In this document: positions 52,175 through 61,324 of the stretch, in pieces | Layout: each line of letters starts with the position of its first letter | Position numbering within the stretch: position 1 is the stretch's first letter | NCBI GenBank assembly: GCA_025352685.1 | Contig: JANXSN010000038.1 | Location: 27,048-91,047, forward strand | Direction of reading: 5' to 3' | Origin: Sphingomonadales bacterium | Lineage (GTDB): Bacteria; Pseudomonadota; Alphaproteobacteria; Sphingomonadales; Sphingomonadaceae | DNA: 64,000 nt | Translations under genes and position numbers: made by a program | Notes under the pieces: generated by a model | Database searches by the model: none | The model's input: the letters and a program-made list of their open reading frames with translations, nothing else | What the model was told of the DNA's origin: nothing

Positions 52175-52210
52175 GATACCGATTGCGCCCGTGCGGGTGC
52201 AATCGGTATC
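52175..52210. terminator. Bidirectional terminator hairpin
   Basis: GATACCGATTGC (52175-52186) and GCAATCGGTATC (52199-52210) form a perfect 12-bp stem, which can extend inward by GCCCG/CGGGT pairs. It lies exactly between the receptor stop and the stop of the minus-strand TPR gene, so it can end both transcripts. Confidence 0.75.
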
Positions 52211-52214
52211 CGTT

Positions 52215-52547
52215 TCAGGGGCGGGTTTGCGTCATCTCGATTGCCCGGGCGAGTGCCTGCCGAGCATTTTCATGCGACCAGACGGCGTCACCCGCGTGCG
52301 TGTCAAGCATGACATTGTCCAGCACAAGAACACGCCGATATGCGGCGACCGCGTCTGCCGACCGACCAGCGCGCCAATAGACTCCAGCAAGTTCGGTCAA
52401 AGCGCCCCCATCCGCCGAGTTGATCCGGGCGCCCGCCTCATACCACGAGATCTGCCTGGCTTCGGCAGAGTTATCCACAGGCTGTGCAGTAAGCGTAACC
52501 GGAAAGAACCCTAAGATTATAGCCGAATAAACCGTCGATCTCTTCAT
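52215..52547 (-). CDS. Small periplasmic TPR-like protein
   Basis: A 110-residue protein. Signal peptide MKRSTVYSAIILGFFPVTLTAQ precedes a single helical-repeat unit (ADGGALTELAGVYWRAGRSADAVAAYRRVLVLDN). It may bind a periplasmic partner through this repeat. ATG 52547 has GAGGGAG upstream. A PHO-box array lies 27 bases before it. The gene is convergent with the TonB receptor and divergent from the gsp operon. Confidence 0.75.
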   Translation of the reverse strand: MKRSTVYSAIILGFFPVTLTAQPVDNSAEARQISWYEAGARINSADGGALTELAGVYWRAGRSADAVAAYRRVLVLDNVMLDTHAGDAVWSHENARQALARAIEMTQTRP

Positions 52548-52573
52548 GTCCGTCTCCCTCAGTCTTTTTCCAA

Positions 52574-52602
52574 GTGACAGTTCTGTTACAATAACATGAC
52601 GA
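52574..52602 (-). promoter_or_regulatory. PHO-box array upstream of the TPR gene
   Basis: On the minus strand the order is TCGTCAT, GTTA, TTGTAAC, AGAA, CTGTCAC, three heptamers at an 11-base period. CTGTCAC and TTGTAAC are close to consensus. The array ends 27 bases before the TPR gene start, so any -10 and start site must be very close to the ATG. It could also act on the gsp side, though 210 bases away. Confidence 0.55.
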
Positions 52603-52762
52603 GTTTATGAATCACAAGTGCGCTTATCGAAAGTGACCTGGCCTCGTTGCTGGTTTCAGTGTTTCCCCGGAGCCTTCGCCGCGACTTTCGGGTGCAGCCG
52701 CGCAAGGGCCAGTTTTCGCGACCCGTGGATGGCATCAACCCGGTCGCGACTTTCGTACATTT

Positions 52763-52782
52763 TTGTCGCCATGAGGCGGCAA
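52763..52782 (+). promoter_or_regulatory. Hairpin and GTCGCCAT repeats before gspC
   Basis: TTGTCGCC (52763-52770) pairs with GGCGGCAA (52775-52782) with one G-T pair, loop ATGA. GTCGCCAT is repeated at 52765 and 52784, and an 11-base direct repeat CGCGACTTTCG occurs at 52680 and 52745. The set lies in the 264-base gap ahead of the gsp operon and may be its operator or an mRNA element. No clear promoter can be placed. Confidence 0.35.
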
Positions 52783-52811
52783 AGTCGCCATATACAAGGA
52801 CGGTCAGGTGA

Positions 52812-53651
52812 GTGGAAGGGCACTATACCCTCATGCAATCGTATCTCGGGGCGCTTAACGTCTCCACATTGCGGGGCTTACGGAGCCCCGGACGCTTGCC
52901 GCTGGACGTCGTCGAATCCTTCTTGATCATCGGTCTGGTGTGGGCCGCGGTGGTTCTATTTTGGGCGCTTGCCAAACCAATGGGGCCGTTTGGACGCTGG
53001 CAGTCGCCGGGCGGCGCGATCACGCTCCCCGATCCGTTGATCCTGACACGGTTCGATCCGTTTTTCCGCCATGCCGTTGTCGGTCCGACAGCTGTGACAT
53101 CCTTGTCGTTGAAACTGTTCGGCACGCGCCTCGACCAAGCGATGGGACGAGGCTCTGCAATCATTGCGGCGCCCGACGGGTTGCAAAGCAGCTATGTCAT
53201 CGGCGACGAGATCGTCCCTGGCGTCCAGCTGAAATCGGTTGCCTTCGACAGTGTAACGCTCGAGCGGAGCGGAGTGAAAGAGCAACTGTTCCTCGATCAG
53301 TCGGTTGTGGCCCGCGTGGTATCGGGGCCGACAGGCGTATTGCTGCAACCCGTCGTAAGGGAACGCCCCATCTTGACGCCACAGTCAGCCGTAGCCGGAA
53401 TTGGGTTTTCCCCGCGCATGGAAAAGGGTGCTGTAACCGGCTTCGTTGTCGGTCCTAAAGGAGCTGGTGAGGTCTTTGCGGCCAGTGGCCTGCAACAAGG
53501 GGATATTGTGACGCAGATAAACGGTGTTGACGTAAAGTCGGGGGATGACGGGACGCGGGCCATGGGCAACCTTGCGGCTGACGGACGAATCAGCTTTACC
53601 GTCGATAGGGCAGGCAAGACTGTGATCGTGAGCACGGGGTCTACAAAGTGA
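52812..53651 (+). CDS. gspC: Type II secretion inner-membrane protein GspC
   Basis: A 279-residue protein that links the inner-membrane platform to the secretin. One membrane helix (FLIIGLVWAAVVLFWALA), then a homology region that contacts GspD, then a C-terminal PDZ-like domain (GIGFSPRMEKGAVTGFVVGPKG...GLQQGDIVTQINGVDVKS). The start may be GTG 52812 or ATG 52833. It leads the twelve-gene gsp operon and overlaps gspD by GTGA. Confidence 0.87.
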   Translation: MEGHYTLMQSYLGALNVSTLRGLRSPGRLPLDVVESFLIIGLVWAAVVLFWALAKPMGPFGRWQSPGGAITLPDPLILTRFDPFFRHAVVGPTAVTSLSLKLFGTRLDQAMGRGSAIIAAPDGLQSSYVIGDEIVPGVQLKSVAFDSVTLERSGVKEQLFLDQSVVARVVSGPTGVLLQPVVRERPILTPQSAVAGIGFSPRMEKGAVTGFVVGPKGAGEVFAASGLQQGDIVTQINGVDVKSGDDGTRAMGNLAADGRISFTVDRAGKTVIVSTGSTK

Positions 53652-55792
53652 AGCGCTTACCTCTGCTTGTTGCCATGGCTCTGGCAACAGCGGCGCCTGC
53701 CCAGCAGGTCCTCAACCTGCGCGATGCCGACATCCGCGCATTCATCCAAGATGCGGCACGGGTTACCGGTCGGACATTTATCATCGATCAACGCGTACAA
53801 GGAAAGGTCTCGGTCGTCAGCGAACGACCAATGTCGAAGTCCGAGTATTTCGAAGTGTTTCTCTCGACGCTCCGGGCCAATGGCCTCGTCGCGGTCCCGA
53901 CAGGCAATGGCGGGTTTCGGATCCAGCCGATCGATAGCGTCGCCGCCCAGCCTGGACGTGTCGGACTAGCCGGCGCTGCGCGCAACAGCTTTGTCACCGA
54001 AATATTCCGGTTGCGCGCTCTCGACGCGGCGCAGGCGGTGGAGACCGTCCGCCCGCTCGTCAGCCGTGAAGGATCAGTCACAGCAAACGCCACGGCAAAC
54101 AGTCTTATTGTCGCCGACTTTGCCGACAACATCCGCCGCATCCGCCAATTGTTGTCCCGCCTCGACAACGACAGCGCTGATACGCGCGTAATCCCGCTGC
54201 GCAATGCCGGCGCGCGCGAGATCGCGACGTCACTGCAGGCGCTGTCGACGGCCGGCGGGCCGCGGGGCACTGTTGCGATTTCGCCGATCGATAGCTCGAA
54301 CTCGATCGCGCTACGCGGCGACGCACGGGCCGTTGCACGTTTTGCCACCATCATTGTCGACCTCGACAAGCGGGCCGCTGCAGGATCAGAAATCAGGGTC
54401 GTTTTCCTGCAACACGCCGATGCCGATAAATTGCTGCCTGTGTTGCAGCAACTCGTGGGACAATCGTCCTCAATTACTTCGCAGGTGGTTTCAACATCCC
54501 CGTCCCGCACATTGCCGGGCACGCAGGCGCAACCGGTAGCCGCAGCACCGTCCTCCGCAGCACTTTCGTCCGGCGTAAGCCGCACCCCGGCTATCATCGC
54601 GCGATACGAAGGAACCAACGCCGTCATCATTTCGGCTTCTGCCGACGTGCAGCGCACGTTGGGCGAGGTCATCCGTCAGCTCGATACCCGCCGCGAACAG
54701 GTATTGGTCGAAGCGATCATCGTCGAAATCTCGGATACGGCAGCCCGCAAATTAGGGATCCAGTTTGCGATCGGTGGCCCTGGGGGCGGGGGCTTCAGTA
54801 CCTATTCGAATGTTACGCCTGGAATTGTACCGATTGCCGGTGGCGTCCTCCAGAACAAGTTAAGCGGCGGGACGACAACCACCACCACCGTCAATGGTAC
54901 AACAACCACGACGACGAGCGGCAACACCAATGGGAGCACGCTGCTTCAAGGGGCGCTGAACGCCGTAAATGGGGCGACGGGCGGCACCGCAGGAGGCGCG
55001 ATCAGCCTCGGGGGCAATGCCTATCTGGGCGCGATCATCAATGCAGTCAGTCAAGACAATCAGTCGAACCTGCTTTCGACGCCGTCAGTGGTAACACTCG
55101 ACAACCAGGAAGCCAAAATCCTTGTCGGACAAGAAATACCTGTCACGACCGGCGAGGCGCTGTCGGGCAATTTCAACAACGCGTTTCGCACCGTCCAGCG
55201 CCAGAATGTCGGCATTCAGCTCGAGGTAAAGCCCCAGATCGGCGAGGGCGGATCGATCAAGCTGTTCCTGCGGCAGGAAGTTAGTTCGATCGCAGGCGCC
55301 GTCACCAACAACTCGTCCGACCTGATACTCAACAAGCGTGAAATCCAGACGACAATGACGGTCGACGATGGCCAGATCATGGCCATTGGCGGCCTGCTGG
55401 ACGATAGCGAACGGCGCACGTTGGAAAAAGTACCGGTCCTCGGCGACATTCCATTGTTCGGCGAGCTGTTCCGGTCGCGCAGCAAGTCGCGCGGCAAGAC
55501 CAACCTCATGGTCTTCATCCGTCCGACGATCCTGCGCACGGCAGAGGACGCGCTCGCGCTGGCCGAGCGCCGCTACGGATATGTGCGCGGGCAGCAGCTG
55601 GTCGCCAATCCTAATGCCGAGCCTTCAATCGATGAACTGCTCCGCGACTATATGGGGATCGCACCGCCGATCCCCACCGCCGCGGGCGCGACCCCTGCGG
55701 ACAGCGGCTCCGTGCCTCCACCACCACAAATTATCGAATCCCGTACTTCGCAACGCATTCGTCCTGTCCTTTCGGAGCCAAAGAAGCGGTAA
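53648..55792 (+). CDS. gspD: Type II secretion secretin GspD
   Basis: A 714-residue outer-membrane secretin. The signal peptide ends at APAQQ. N-terminal domains N0-N3 begin VLNLRDADIRAFIQDAARVTGRTF and repeat the KH-like fold with VRPLVSREGSVTANATANSLIVAD. The secretin core has IVEISDTAARKLGIQFAIGG, LLSTPSVVTLDNQEAKI and VPVLGDIPLFGELFRS. A Thr-rich loop (TTTTTVNGTTTTTTSG) interrupts the core. The start is GTG 53648 overlapping gspC; no pilotin gene is visible here. Confidence 0.95.
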   Translation: MKRLPLLVAMALATAAPAQQVLNLRDADIRAFIQDAARVTGRTFIIDQRVQGKVSVVSERPMSKSEYFEVFLSTLRANGLVAVPTGNGGFRIQPIDSVAAQPGRVGLAGAARNSFVTEIFRLRALDAAQAVETVRPLVSREGSVTANATANSLIVADFADNIRRIRQLLSRLDNDSADTRVIPLRNAGAREIATSLQALSTAGGPRGTVAISPIDSSNSIALRGDARAVARFATIIVDLDKRAAAGSEIRVVFLQHADADKLLPVLQQLVGQSSSITSQVVSTSPSRTLPGTQAQPVAAAPSSAALSSGVSRTPAIIARYEGTNAVIISASADVQRTLGEVIRQLDTRREQVLVEAIIVEISDTAARKLGIQFAIGGPGGGGFSTYSNVTPGIVPIAGGVLQNKLSGGTTTTTTVNGTTTTTTSGNTNGSTLLQGALNAVNGATGGTAGGAISLGGNAYLGAIINAVSQDNQSNLLSTPSVVTLDNQEAKILVGQEIPVTTGEALSGNFNNAFRTVQRQNVGIQLEVKPQIGEGGSIKLFLRQEVSSIAGAVTNNSSDLILNKREIQTTMTVDDGQIMAIGGLLDDSERRTLEKVPVLGDIPLFGELFRSRSKSRGKTNLMVFIRPTILRTAEDALALAERRYGYVRGQQLVANPNAEPSIDELLRDYMGIAPPIPTAAGATPADSGSVPPPPQIIESRTSQRIRPVLSEPKKR

Positions 55793-57297
55793 TGACGACC
55801 GCCGACACCCTGCGGCTCGCGGCCGTGCACCCGGCGCCTTTTCCATATGCGTTCGCGCGCCGGTTCGGCGTTGTGCTGCAACCAGGCGAAGATGGACACC
55901 ATAGTGTTGCGCTGCGGCGCGATGCCGACCCTCTCATCCTGCTCGAAGTGCGTCGACATCTCGCGCAGCCGTTCGGCGTGGTGCGGGTCGAGGCTTCGGC
56001 ATTCGACCGTCTGCTCTCCGACCATTATGTAACGGATGGCGAGGCCGCTGCGGTAGCGATGGGCGCGCAGGAAATCGACGCTTTGGCGAGCGGCATCCCG
56101 AGTGCCGAGGACTTGCTCGACACGGCTGACGACGCACCCGCGATCCGCCTCATCAACGGTATCATCGCCGAGGCCGTTCGGCAGGGGGTGTCCGACATCC
56201 ATATTGAGCCTTATGAAACCGGGTTGGTTGTCAGGATGCGGGTTGATGGCGTGCTCCGAGAGACGTTGCGGATGCCCGCGCATGTTGCACCGGTTATCGT
56301 CAGCCGCGTCAAGGTCATGGCGAGACTCGATATTGCCGAACGACGGGTGCCTCAGGACGGGCGCATCGGGTTGACCCTAGGCGGAAAATTGCTCGATGTC
56401 CGCGTATCAACTCTCCCGAGCCGCGGTGGCGAGCGGGTCGTGCTGCGCATCCTCGACAAGGACAATGCCGGTATCGATCTTGAGATGCTTGGTATGTCAC
56501 CTGAAACGTACGCACTGCTGCGCCACGCCTTTTCGGAGCCAAATGGAATTATTCTCGTCACCGGCCCGACGGGTAGTGGAAAGACAACGACGCTCTATGG
56601 GGGTCTGAGACTGCTCAACGATGGCAGCCGTAACATCCTTACGGTCGAAGACCCGGTAGAATATGCAGTGGACGGGGTCGGTCAGACGCAGGTCAATGCA
56701 AAGGTGGGCCTTACGTTTGCCGCCGGACTGCGTGCGATACTGCGGCAAGATCCAGATGTCGTCATGGTCGGCGAAATTCGCGATCGCGAAACTGCAGAGA
56801 TCGCGGTCCAGGCTTCGCTGACAGGACATCTCGTGTTGTCGACGGTTCACACCAATGATGCCGTCGGAGCAATCACAAGAATGCGCGACATGAAGATCGA
56901 GCCATTCCTGCTGGCTTCGACCTTGCGCGCTGTTATCGCGCAGCGCCTGGTGCGACGTTTGTGCCGCGAATGCCGTCGCCCGGAACCCGCAACCCCGTCG
57001 TTGGCATCGTTACTCGGGGTTCCCCCGGGTACCATCGTTTACGAGCCCGGCGGCTGCGATGAGTGCAACGATACCGGCTTCCGGGGCAGAGTTGGTGTTT
57101 TCGAAGCCATTCGTGTGGATGATACCATTCGTCGGCTGATCAACGATGGCGCCGACGAAGAAGCAATTTCGCGTCATGCCTTTGCCCGATCGTTGCCGTT
57201 GACGTTGGCGGCCCAGGCTCTCGTGATCGACGGTACAACAACACCCGAAGAAGCCGTGCGCATCTCACGGCATGTCGCTGAAGCTGATAGCCCCTGA
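55792..57297 (+). CDS. gspE: Type II secretion ATPase GspE
   Basis: A 501-residue cytoplasmic ATPase that powers pseudopilus assembly. Walker A is VTGPTGSGKTTTLYGGLR; the Asp box and Walker B (EDPVEYAVDG, VVMVGEIRDRETAEIA) and the His box (STVHTNDAVGAITR) are intact. The zinc-binding tetracysteine is LCRECRR...GGCDECNDTGFRGRVG. It overlaps gspD by one base and gspF by one base. Confidence 0.96.
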   Translation: MTTADTLRLAAVHPAPFPYAFARRFGVVLQPGEDGHHSVALRRDADPLILLEVRRHLAQPFGVVRVEASAFDRLLSDHYVTDGEAAAVAMGAQEIDALASGIPSAEDLLDTADDAPAIRLINGIIAEAVRQGVSDIHIEPYETGLVVRMRVDGVLRETLRMPAHVAPVIVSRVKVMARLDIAERRVPQDGRIGLTLGGKLLDVRVSTLPSRGGERVVLRILDKDNAGIDLEMLGMSPETYALLRHAFSEPNGIILVTGPTGSGKTTTLYGGLRLLNDGSRNILTVEDPVEYAVDGVGQTQVNAKVGLTFAAGLRAILRQDPDVVMVGEIRDRETAEIAVQASLTGHLVLSTVHTNDAVGAITRMRDMKIEPFLLASTLRAVIAQRLVRRLCRECRRPEPATPSLASLLGVPPGTIVYEPGGCDECNDTGFRGRVGVFEAIRVDDTIRRLINDGADEEAISRHAFARSLPLTLAAQALVIDGTTTPEEAVRISRHVAEADSP

Positions 57298-58523
57298 TGA
57301 CCGACTTCGAATACACTGTCATCGACACGGCCGGCCGCGAGCGACGCGGGTCGTTGGCAGCGGCGACGACTGAGGACGCGCGGGCAAGGTTGGGCGCGCG
57401 TCGCTTCTACATCGTGCGGCTAGACCCCACAGTCGCGGGTACGACCAGAGCGGCTCCTCTCCTCGCGTTCGGTGGGTTGGGCCCGCGCAAGTTGAGCAGC
57501 AAAGTGCTGACCCTGTTCACACGCCAGCTGGCAACGCTTGTACTGGTTACACCGCTTGAAGAGGCCTTGCGGACCATCGCGCGTCAAACCGACGGCGATC
57601 ACGTCCGCTTAATTCTTGATCGGGTCCATGCCGGCGTCGTCGAGGGTCGCCGGCTTTCCGAAGCGATGTCGCGCGAACCTAAAAGTTTTCCGCCGCTCTA
57701 CAGGGCGATGGTTGCTGCAGGCGAGGGAGCAGGGACGCTTCCTGAAATTCTCGAACGTCTCGCTGATCTGCTCGAACGGCAAGCGGGAGTGCGCGCCAAA
57801 GTCACCAGTGCAATCGCCTATCCGGTGGTGCTTGCCGTTGTTGCTACATGTGTCGTCATGGCGCTGATGATCTTCGTTGTGCCCAAAGTCGTAGATCAGT
57901 TCGACAACGTCGGCCAGCAATTGCCTCTGCTGACGCGGATCGTCATCGACATTTCATGGTTCCTGTCGGCTTATTGGTGGGCGTTGCTGACAGGGATCGG
58001 CGTCGCGGCAGCCGGCGCAAGCTATGCCTTGCGTGATAGGACGATCCGGCTGCGGTTCGACGCGATGTGGCTGCGCCTTCCCCTCATCGGGCGGCTGACG
58101 CGTGACCTTCACGCAGCCCGGATGGCAAGGACCCTGTCAACGATGGTCGGCAGCCGGCTACCGCTGCTGGAGGGGCTGACGCTGACCAGCGCCACGATTT
58201 ACAACCGGGCGCTCAAGGCTGCATCGGAAGATATCGTGACCGCCGTGCGCGGCGGCGGTAGCCTGTCGGCTGCACTTAAACGAACAGGCCTGTTTCCCCC
58301 GCTGCTCGTCTATCTGACCGCCTCGGGCGAATCCTCGGGCCAGCTCGATAAGATGTTGGAACGCGCGGCTGACTATCTTGAACGCGAATTCGATACTTTT
58401 ACGTCGAGCGCGCTCTCGCTCCTCGAGCCTGCGATCATCGTCGTCATGGGCGGCATCGTCGCCGCGATCGTGCTGTCGATCCTGCTCCCCATTCTGCAAC
58501 TCGAAACACTGGTCGGTACCTGA
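57297..58523 (+). CDS. gspF: Type II secretion platform protein GspF
   Basis: A 408-residue polytopic protein with three membrane segments and two T2SSF cytoplasmic domains. Features: LFTRQLATLVLVTPLEEAL, SEAMSREPKSFPPLYRAMVAAGEGAGTLPEIL and, in the second half, ALKRTGLFPPLLVYLTASGESSGQL. It should bind GspE and GspL. It overlaps both neighbours in the operon by one base. Confidence 0.95.
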   Translation: MTDFEYTVIDTAGRERRGSLAAATTEDARARLGARRFYIVRLDPTVAGTTRAAPLLAFGGLGPRKLSSKVLTLFTRQLATLVLVTPLEEALRTIARQTDGDHVRLILDRVHAGVVEGRRLSEAMSREPKSFPPLYRAMVAAGEGAGTLPEILERLADLLERQAGVRAKVTSAIAYPVVLAVVATCVVMALMIFVVPKVVDQFDNVGQQLPLLTRIVIDISWFLSAYWWALLTGIGVAAAGASYALRDRTIRLRFDAMWLRLPLIGRLTRDLHAARMARTLSTMVGSRLPLLEGLTLTSATIYNRALKAASEDIVTAVRGGGSLSAALKRTGLFPPLLVYLTASGESSGQLDKMLERAADYLEREFDTFTSSALSLLEPAIIVVMGGIVAAIVLSILLPILQLETLVGT

Positions 58524-58960
58524 TGCGCAAGTCTGTTCCCAATGCTCTGACTGAACAGGGTTTTACCCTTGTCGAACTCATGGTCGTCATCGTCATTATC
58601 GGATTGCTCGCGACACTGGTGGCGCTGACAGTGCTGCCTCAACTCGGCAAAGCAAACGGCCAGAAGGCTAAGGCCGACATTGCCACTCTCGACTCCGCGC
58701 TCGAACTCTATCGTCTTAACAACCTGACCTACCCGGCGACATCAGACGGGTTGGGCGCGCTGCTGTCCGCGCCGCCTTCCTTGACCGATCCGAGCCGTTA
58801 TCAGGCTGGCGGATATATCAAGAAGCTGCCGAAAGACCCTTGGGGGCGCGACTATAAATATGAGTATCCGGGCAAACATGGGAGCTACGACATCTATACA
58901 CTCGGGGCCGATGGTATCCCCGGAGGAACGGGCGAAAATGCCGATATTGGCAACTGGTAG
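58523..58960 (+). CDS. gspG: Major pseudopilin GspG
   Basis: A 145-residue prepilin with a type IV class leader: PNALTEQGFTLVELMVVIVIIGLLATLVALTVL, cleaved after Gly before Phe, with Glu at +5. The C-terminal part has KDPWGRDYKYEYPGKHG and YTLGADGIPGGTGENADIG, which is the calcium-binding loop of GspG. It would form the piston. It overlaps gspH by about 23 bases. Confidence 0.95.
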   Translation: MRKSVPNALTEQGFTLVELMVVIVIIGLLATLVALTVLPQLGKANGQKAKADIATLDSALELYRLNNLTYPATSDGLGALLSAPPSLTDPSRYQAGGYIKKLPKDPWGRDYKYEYPGKHGSYDIYTLGADGIPGGTGENADIGNW

Positions 58961-59399
58961 TAGTGGGCCTTCACACAACGGCTTCACGCTCATCGAGCTG
59001 ATGGTAGTGCTCGTCATTATCGGGCTGGCATCGGCGGCCGTCGTTTTGGCCATCCCTGATCCGAAGGGACGTGTGGTCGACGAGGCCGAGCATTTTGCCG
59101 CCCGCGCGCTTGCGGTCCGCGACGATGCGATCGTGCAGGGTCGGACGCTGGCTATCGTCATCAACGGCAATGGGTATGCGGTCGAACGCCGCGCGCACGG
59201 TCAGTGGCAAGCCGCCAAAGACCGAGTTTTCGCGCCGGTCAACTGGGCGGCAGGAACCCTTGTGACATCGCCGACCTCGCGCGTCGCATTCGATTCGACT
59301 GGAGCCGTGAGCGATCCGCTCATAGTCGAGCTTTCGCGCGACGGGGAGAGAGCCCGAATCGACATTCCCGGCGATGGCGCAGCCCGTGTCGCGCGCTGA
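58938..59399 (+). CDS. gspH: Minor pseudopilin GspH
   Basis: A 153-residue prepilin: HNGFTLIELMVVLVIIGLASAAVVLAI carries the leader and N-terminal helix with Glu +5. The rest has beta-strand character (VERRAHGQWQAAKDRVF, RVAFDSTGAVSDPLIVELSR). ATG 58938 lies within the end of gspG. It assists pseudopilus initiation. It overlaps gspI by 26 bases. Confidence 0.88.
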   Translation: MPILATGSSGPSHNGFTLIELMVVLVIIGLASAAVVLAIPDPKGRVVDEAEHFAARALAVRDDAIVQGRTLAIVINGNGYAVERRAHGQWQAAKDRVFAPVNWAAGTLVTSPTSRVAFDSTGAVSDPLIVELSRDGERARIDIPGDGAARVAR

Positions 59400-59748
59400 A
59401 CCGGGGTTTACGCTCATCGAGATGCTGGTGGCGCTCGCGATCTTTGGTCTGGCAGGTCTGGCGCTCCTGCGTCTCGAGGAAGTGATGCTTACGGGCACCG
59501 AGCGGCTTGTCGACACCAACGTTGCCCAAATCGTTGCGCGAAATCTCGAGGTCACAATTCTCACCGATCCGCGCGGCCCCGCCATCGGCACCGACAAAGG
59601 CGAAGTCGTCAATGCCGGCCAGACCTGGCTTTGGACACGCGTAACGACGCGCACCGACGACGCGCGAATTATCCGTGTCGACCTCAGTATTGCGGATCAT
59701 GGCGGTCGTCCGATGGCGCGCCTTTCGCTCGCGCGAAGCGTCGAATGA
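59374..59748 (+). CDS. gspI: Minor pseudopilin GspI
   Basis: A 124-residue prepilin with leader AEPGFTLIEMLVALAIFGLAGLALLRL. NVAQIVARNLEVTILTD and GQTWLWTRVTTRTDDARIIRVDLSI are typical of GspI. It forms the tip complex with GspJ and GspK. It overlaps gspJ by ATGA. Confidence 0.9.
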   Translation: MAQPVSRAEPGFTLIEMLVALAIFGLAGLALLRLEEVMLTGTERLVDTNVAQIVARNLEVTILTDPRGPAIGTDKGEVVNAGQTWLWTRVTTRTDDARIIRVDLSIADHGGRPMARLSLARSVE

Positions 59749-60347
59749 AACAATCTGCCGAATCTGGCTTCACGCTCATCGAAATGATGGTCGCGCTGGT
59801 CATCTTTGCGATGATTGCGGCAGCAGGTGTCGCCCTCCTTTCGTTCAGCATCCGAGCGCAGGCCTCGACGGCAGCGCAGCTCGACGAAGTGGCTGGGTTG
59901 CGCCGATCGTCCGTGTTGCTCGCAAACGACCTTGCCCAATCCCTGCCGCGCGTAGCGCGCGGAGGAGATGGTGCCGTCTTGCGCGCGTTCACAGGCAACG
60001 ACGGACACAGCGATCCGCTCGTCCTCGGCTATGTTCGAGGTGGCCGGACCAATCCAGACAACCAACCGCGCTCCGCAATGCAGCGCGTCGATGTCACGCT
60101 CAACAAGGGTCGCCTCGAACGTCGAGCCTACGCCGCGCCTGACGGCGACAGTGCGTCGACGACCATTCTCCTTGCAGACAACGTGGCTTCGGTCTCGATG
60201 CGCTACCGCGACAAGCGTGGGGATTGGCGCGGCCGCTGGGACAATAGCGACATCGCCTCGCTACCCGCTGCCGTCGAGATGACGATCATGCGAGCCAGGA
60301 ACCGATCGCTAACACTCGCCTTCGTGGGGGGTCCGCAATACCCGTGA
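59745..60347 (+). CDS. gspJ: Minor pseudopilin GspJ
   Basis: A 200-residue prepilin: ESGFTLIEMMVALVIFAMIAAAGVALLSFS followed by QLDEVAGLRRSSVLLANDLAQSLPR and a C-terminal beta-rich part (VASVSMRYRDKRGDWRGRWD, LPAAVEMTIM). ATG 59745 overlaps the gspI stop. It forms the tip complex with GspI and GspK. Confidence 0.92.
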   Translation: MKQSAESGFTLIEMMVALVIFAMIAAAGVALLSFSIRAQASTAAQLDEVAGLRRSSVLLANDLAQSLPRVARGGDGAVLRAFTGNDGHSDPLVLGYVRGGRTNPDNQPRSAMQRVDVTLNKGRLERRAYAAPDGDSASTTILLADNVASVSMRYRDKRGDWRGRWDNSDIASLPAAVEMTIMRARNRSLTLAFVGGPQYP

Positions 60348-61324
60348 TGCCAGATCCCTCCGAGCGCGGCGCGGCGTTGCTGACGGTGCTGCTGATTGTC
60401 GCTGTCATGGCCGTGCTCGCGGCTTCTGCGCTCGAGCGCCTGAAGCTGGCCACGCACCTGACCGGCAATGGTGCCGCCATCGAGCAGGCCCGAAGCTTCG
60501 CCATGGCGGCGGAAACCGTTGCCCGCTACCGCATCGGCGACCTGATCCAGCGCGACGCAACAAGGACCACGCTGGAGGGTGATTGGGCCGGCAAACCCAC
60601 AAACTTTCCGATCGATGGGGGCCTTGCTACCGCGCGGATTGAGGATGGTGGCAATTGTTTCAACCTCAATTCCTTGGTTGATCGGCAACAGGATGGCGTG
60701 CTCATTGCCCGACCGCTCGCGATTGCGCAGTTCACCCGCCTTATGACTATCCTCGATGTACCCGGGCGCGACGCAAGTACCATCTCGGCATCGGCAGCAG
60801 ACTGGATCGACAGCGATGTCGAGGCGCTGCCTGGCGGAGCCGAGGATGCAGCCTATGCGTATGTCGGACGGGGTGCGCGTACCGCTAACACGTTGATGGC
60901 CGACGCCAGCGAGTTGCGCGTCGTTGCGGGGATGACGCCCGCGATCTATAGCCGATTGCGTCCTTACATTTGTGCCCTGCCCGTGACCGATCTGACCACC
61001 GTCAACATCAACACTCTAAGCTTGGGTCAGGCTCCGCTGCTGGCGATGCTGCTGCCGGGGCTCGGTCTGGCGCGAGCGGCCACCGCTATCGATGCGCGAC
61101 CATTGCGTGGGTGGGACTCGACTACAACCTTTTGGAATCTCCCCAGCCTGACCTCGATTCCGCCGGCTGATGATACGCGCAGTCAGGTGCGCGCGACGAC
61201 GCGGTGGTTCGACGTTGGCGTGACGATCGAATTGGCCGAGGCCGAGCTGGAGGAACACGCGCTGATCGACGCCGCGCTGAAACCGGCCAAACTCGCGCGC
61301 CGCAGTTATGGCGAACCCTCGTGA
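60347..61324 (+). CDS. gspK: Minor pseudopilin GspK
   Basis: A 325-residue large prepilin capping the pseudopilus. The leader RGAALLTVLLIVAVMAVLAASALE lacks Glu +5, as is usual for GspK. A helical domain with the SAM-like insert (IDSDVEALPGGAEDAAYAYVGRGARTANTLMADASEL) and NINTLSLGQAPLLAMLLPG follow. GTG 60344 directly before the ATG is an alternative start. It overlaps gspL by GTGA. Confidence 0.92.
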   Translation: MPDPSERGAALLTVLLIVAVMAVLAASALERLKLATHLTGNGAAIEQARSFAMAAETVARYRIGDLIQRDATRTTLEGDWAGKPTNFPIDGGLATARIEDGGNCFNLNSLVDRQQDGVLIARPLAIAQFTRLMTILDVPGRDASTISASAADWIDSDVEALPGGAEDAAYAYVGRGARTANTLMADASELRVVAGMTPAIYSRLRPYICALPVTDLTTVNINTLSLGQAPLLAMLLPGLGLARAATAIDARPLRGWDSTTTFWNLPSLTSIPPADDTRSQVRATTRWFDVGVTIELAEAELEEHALIDAALKPAKLARRSYGEPS

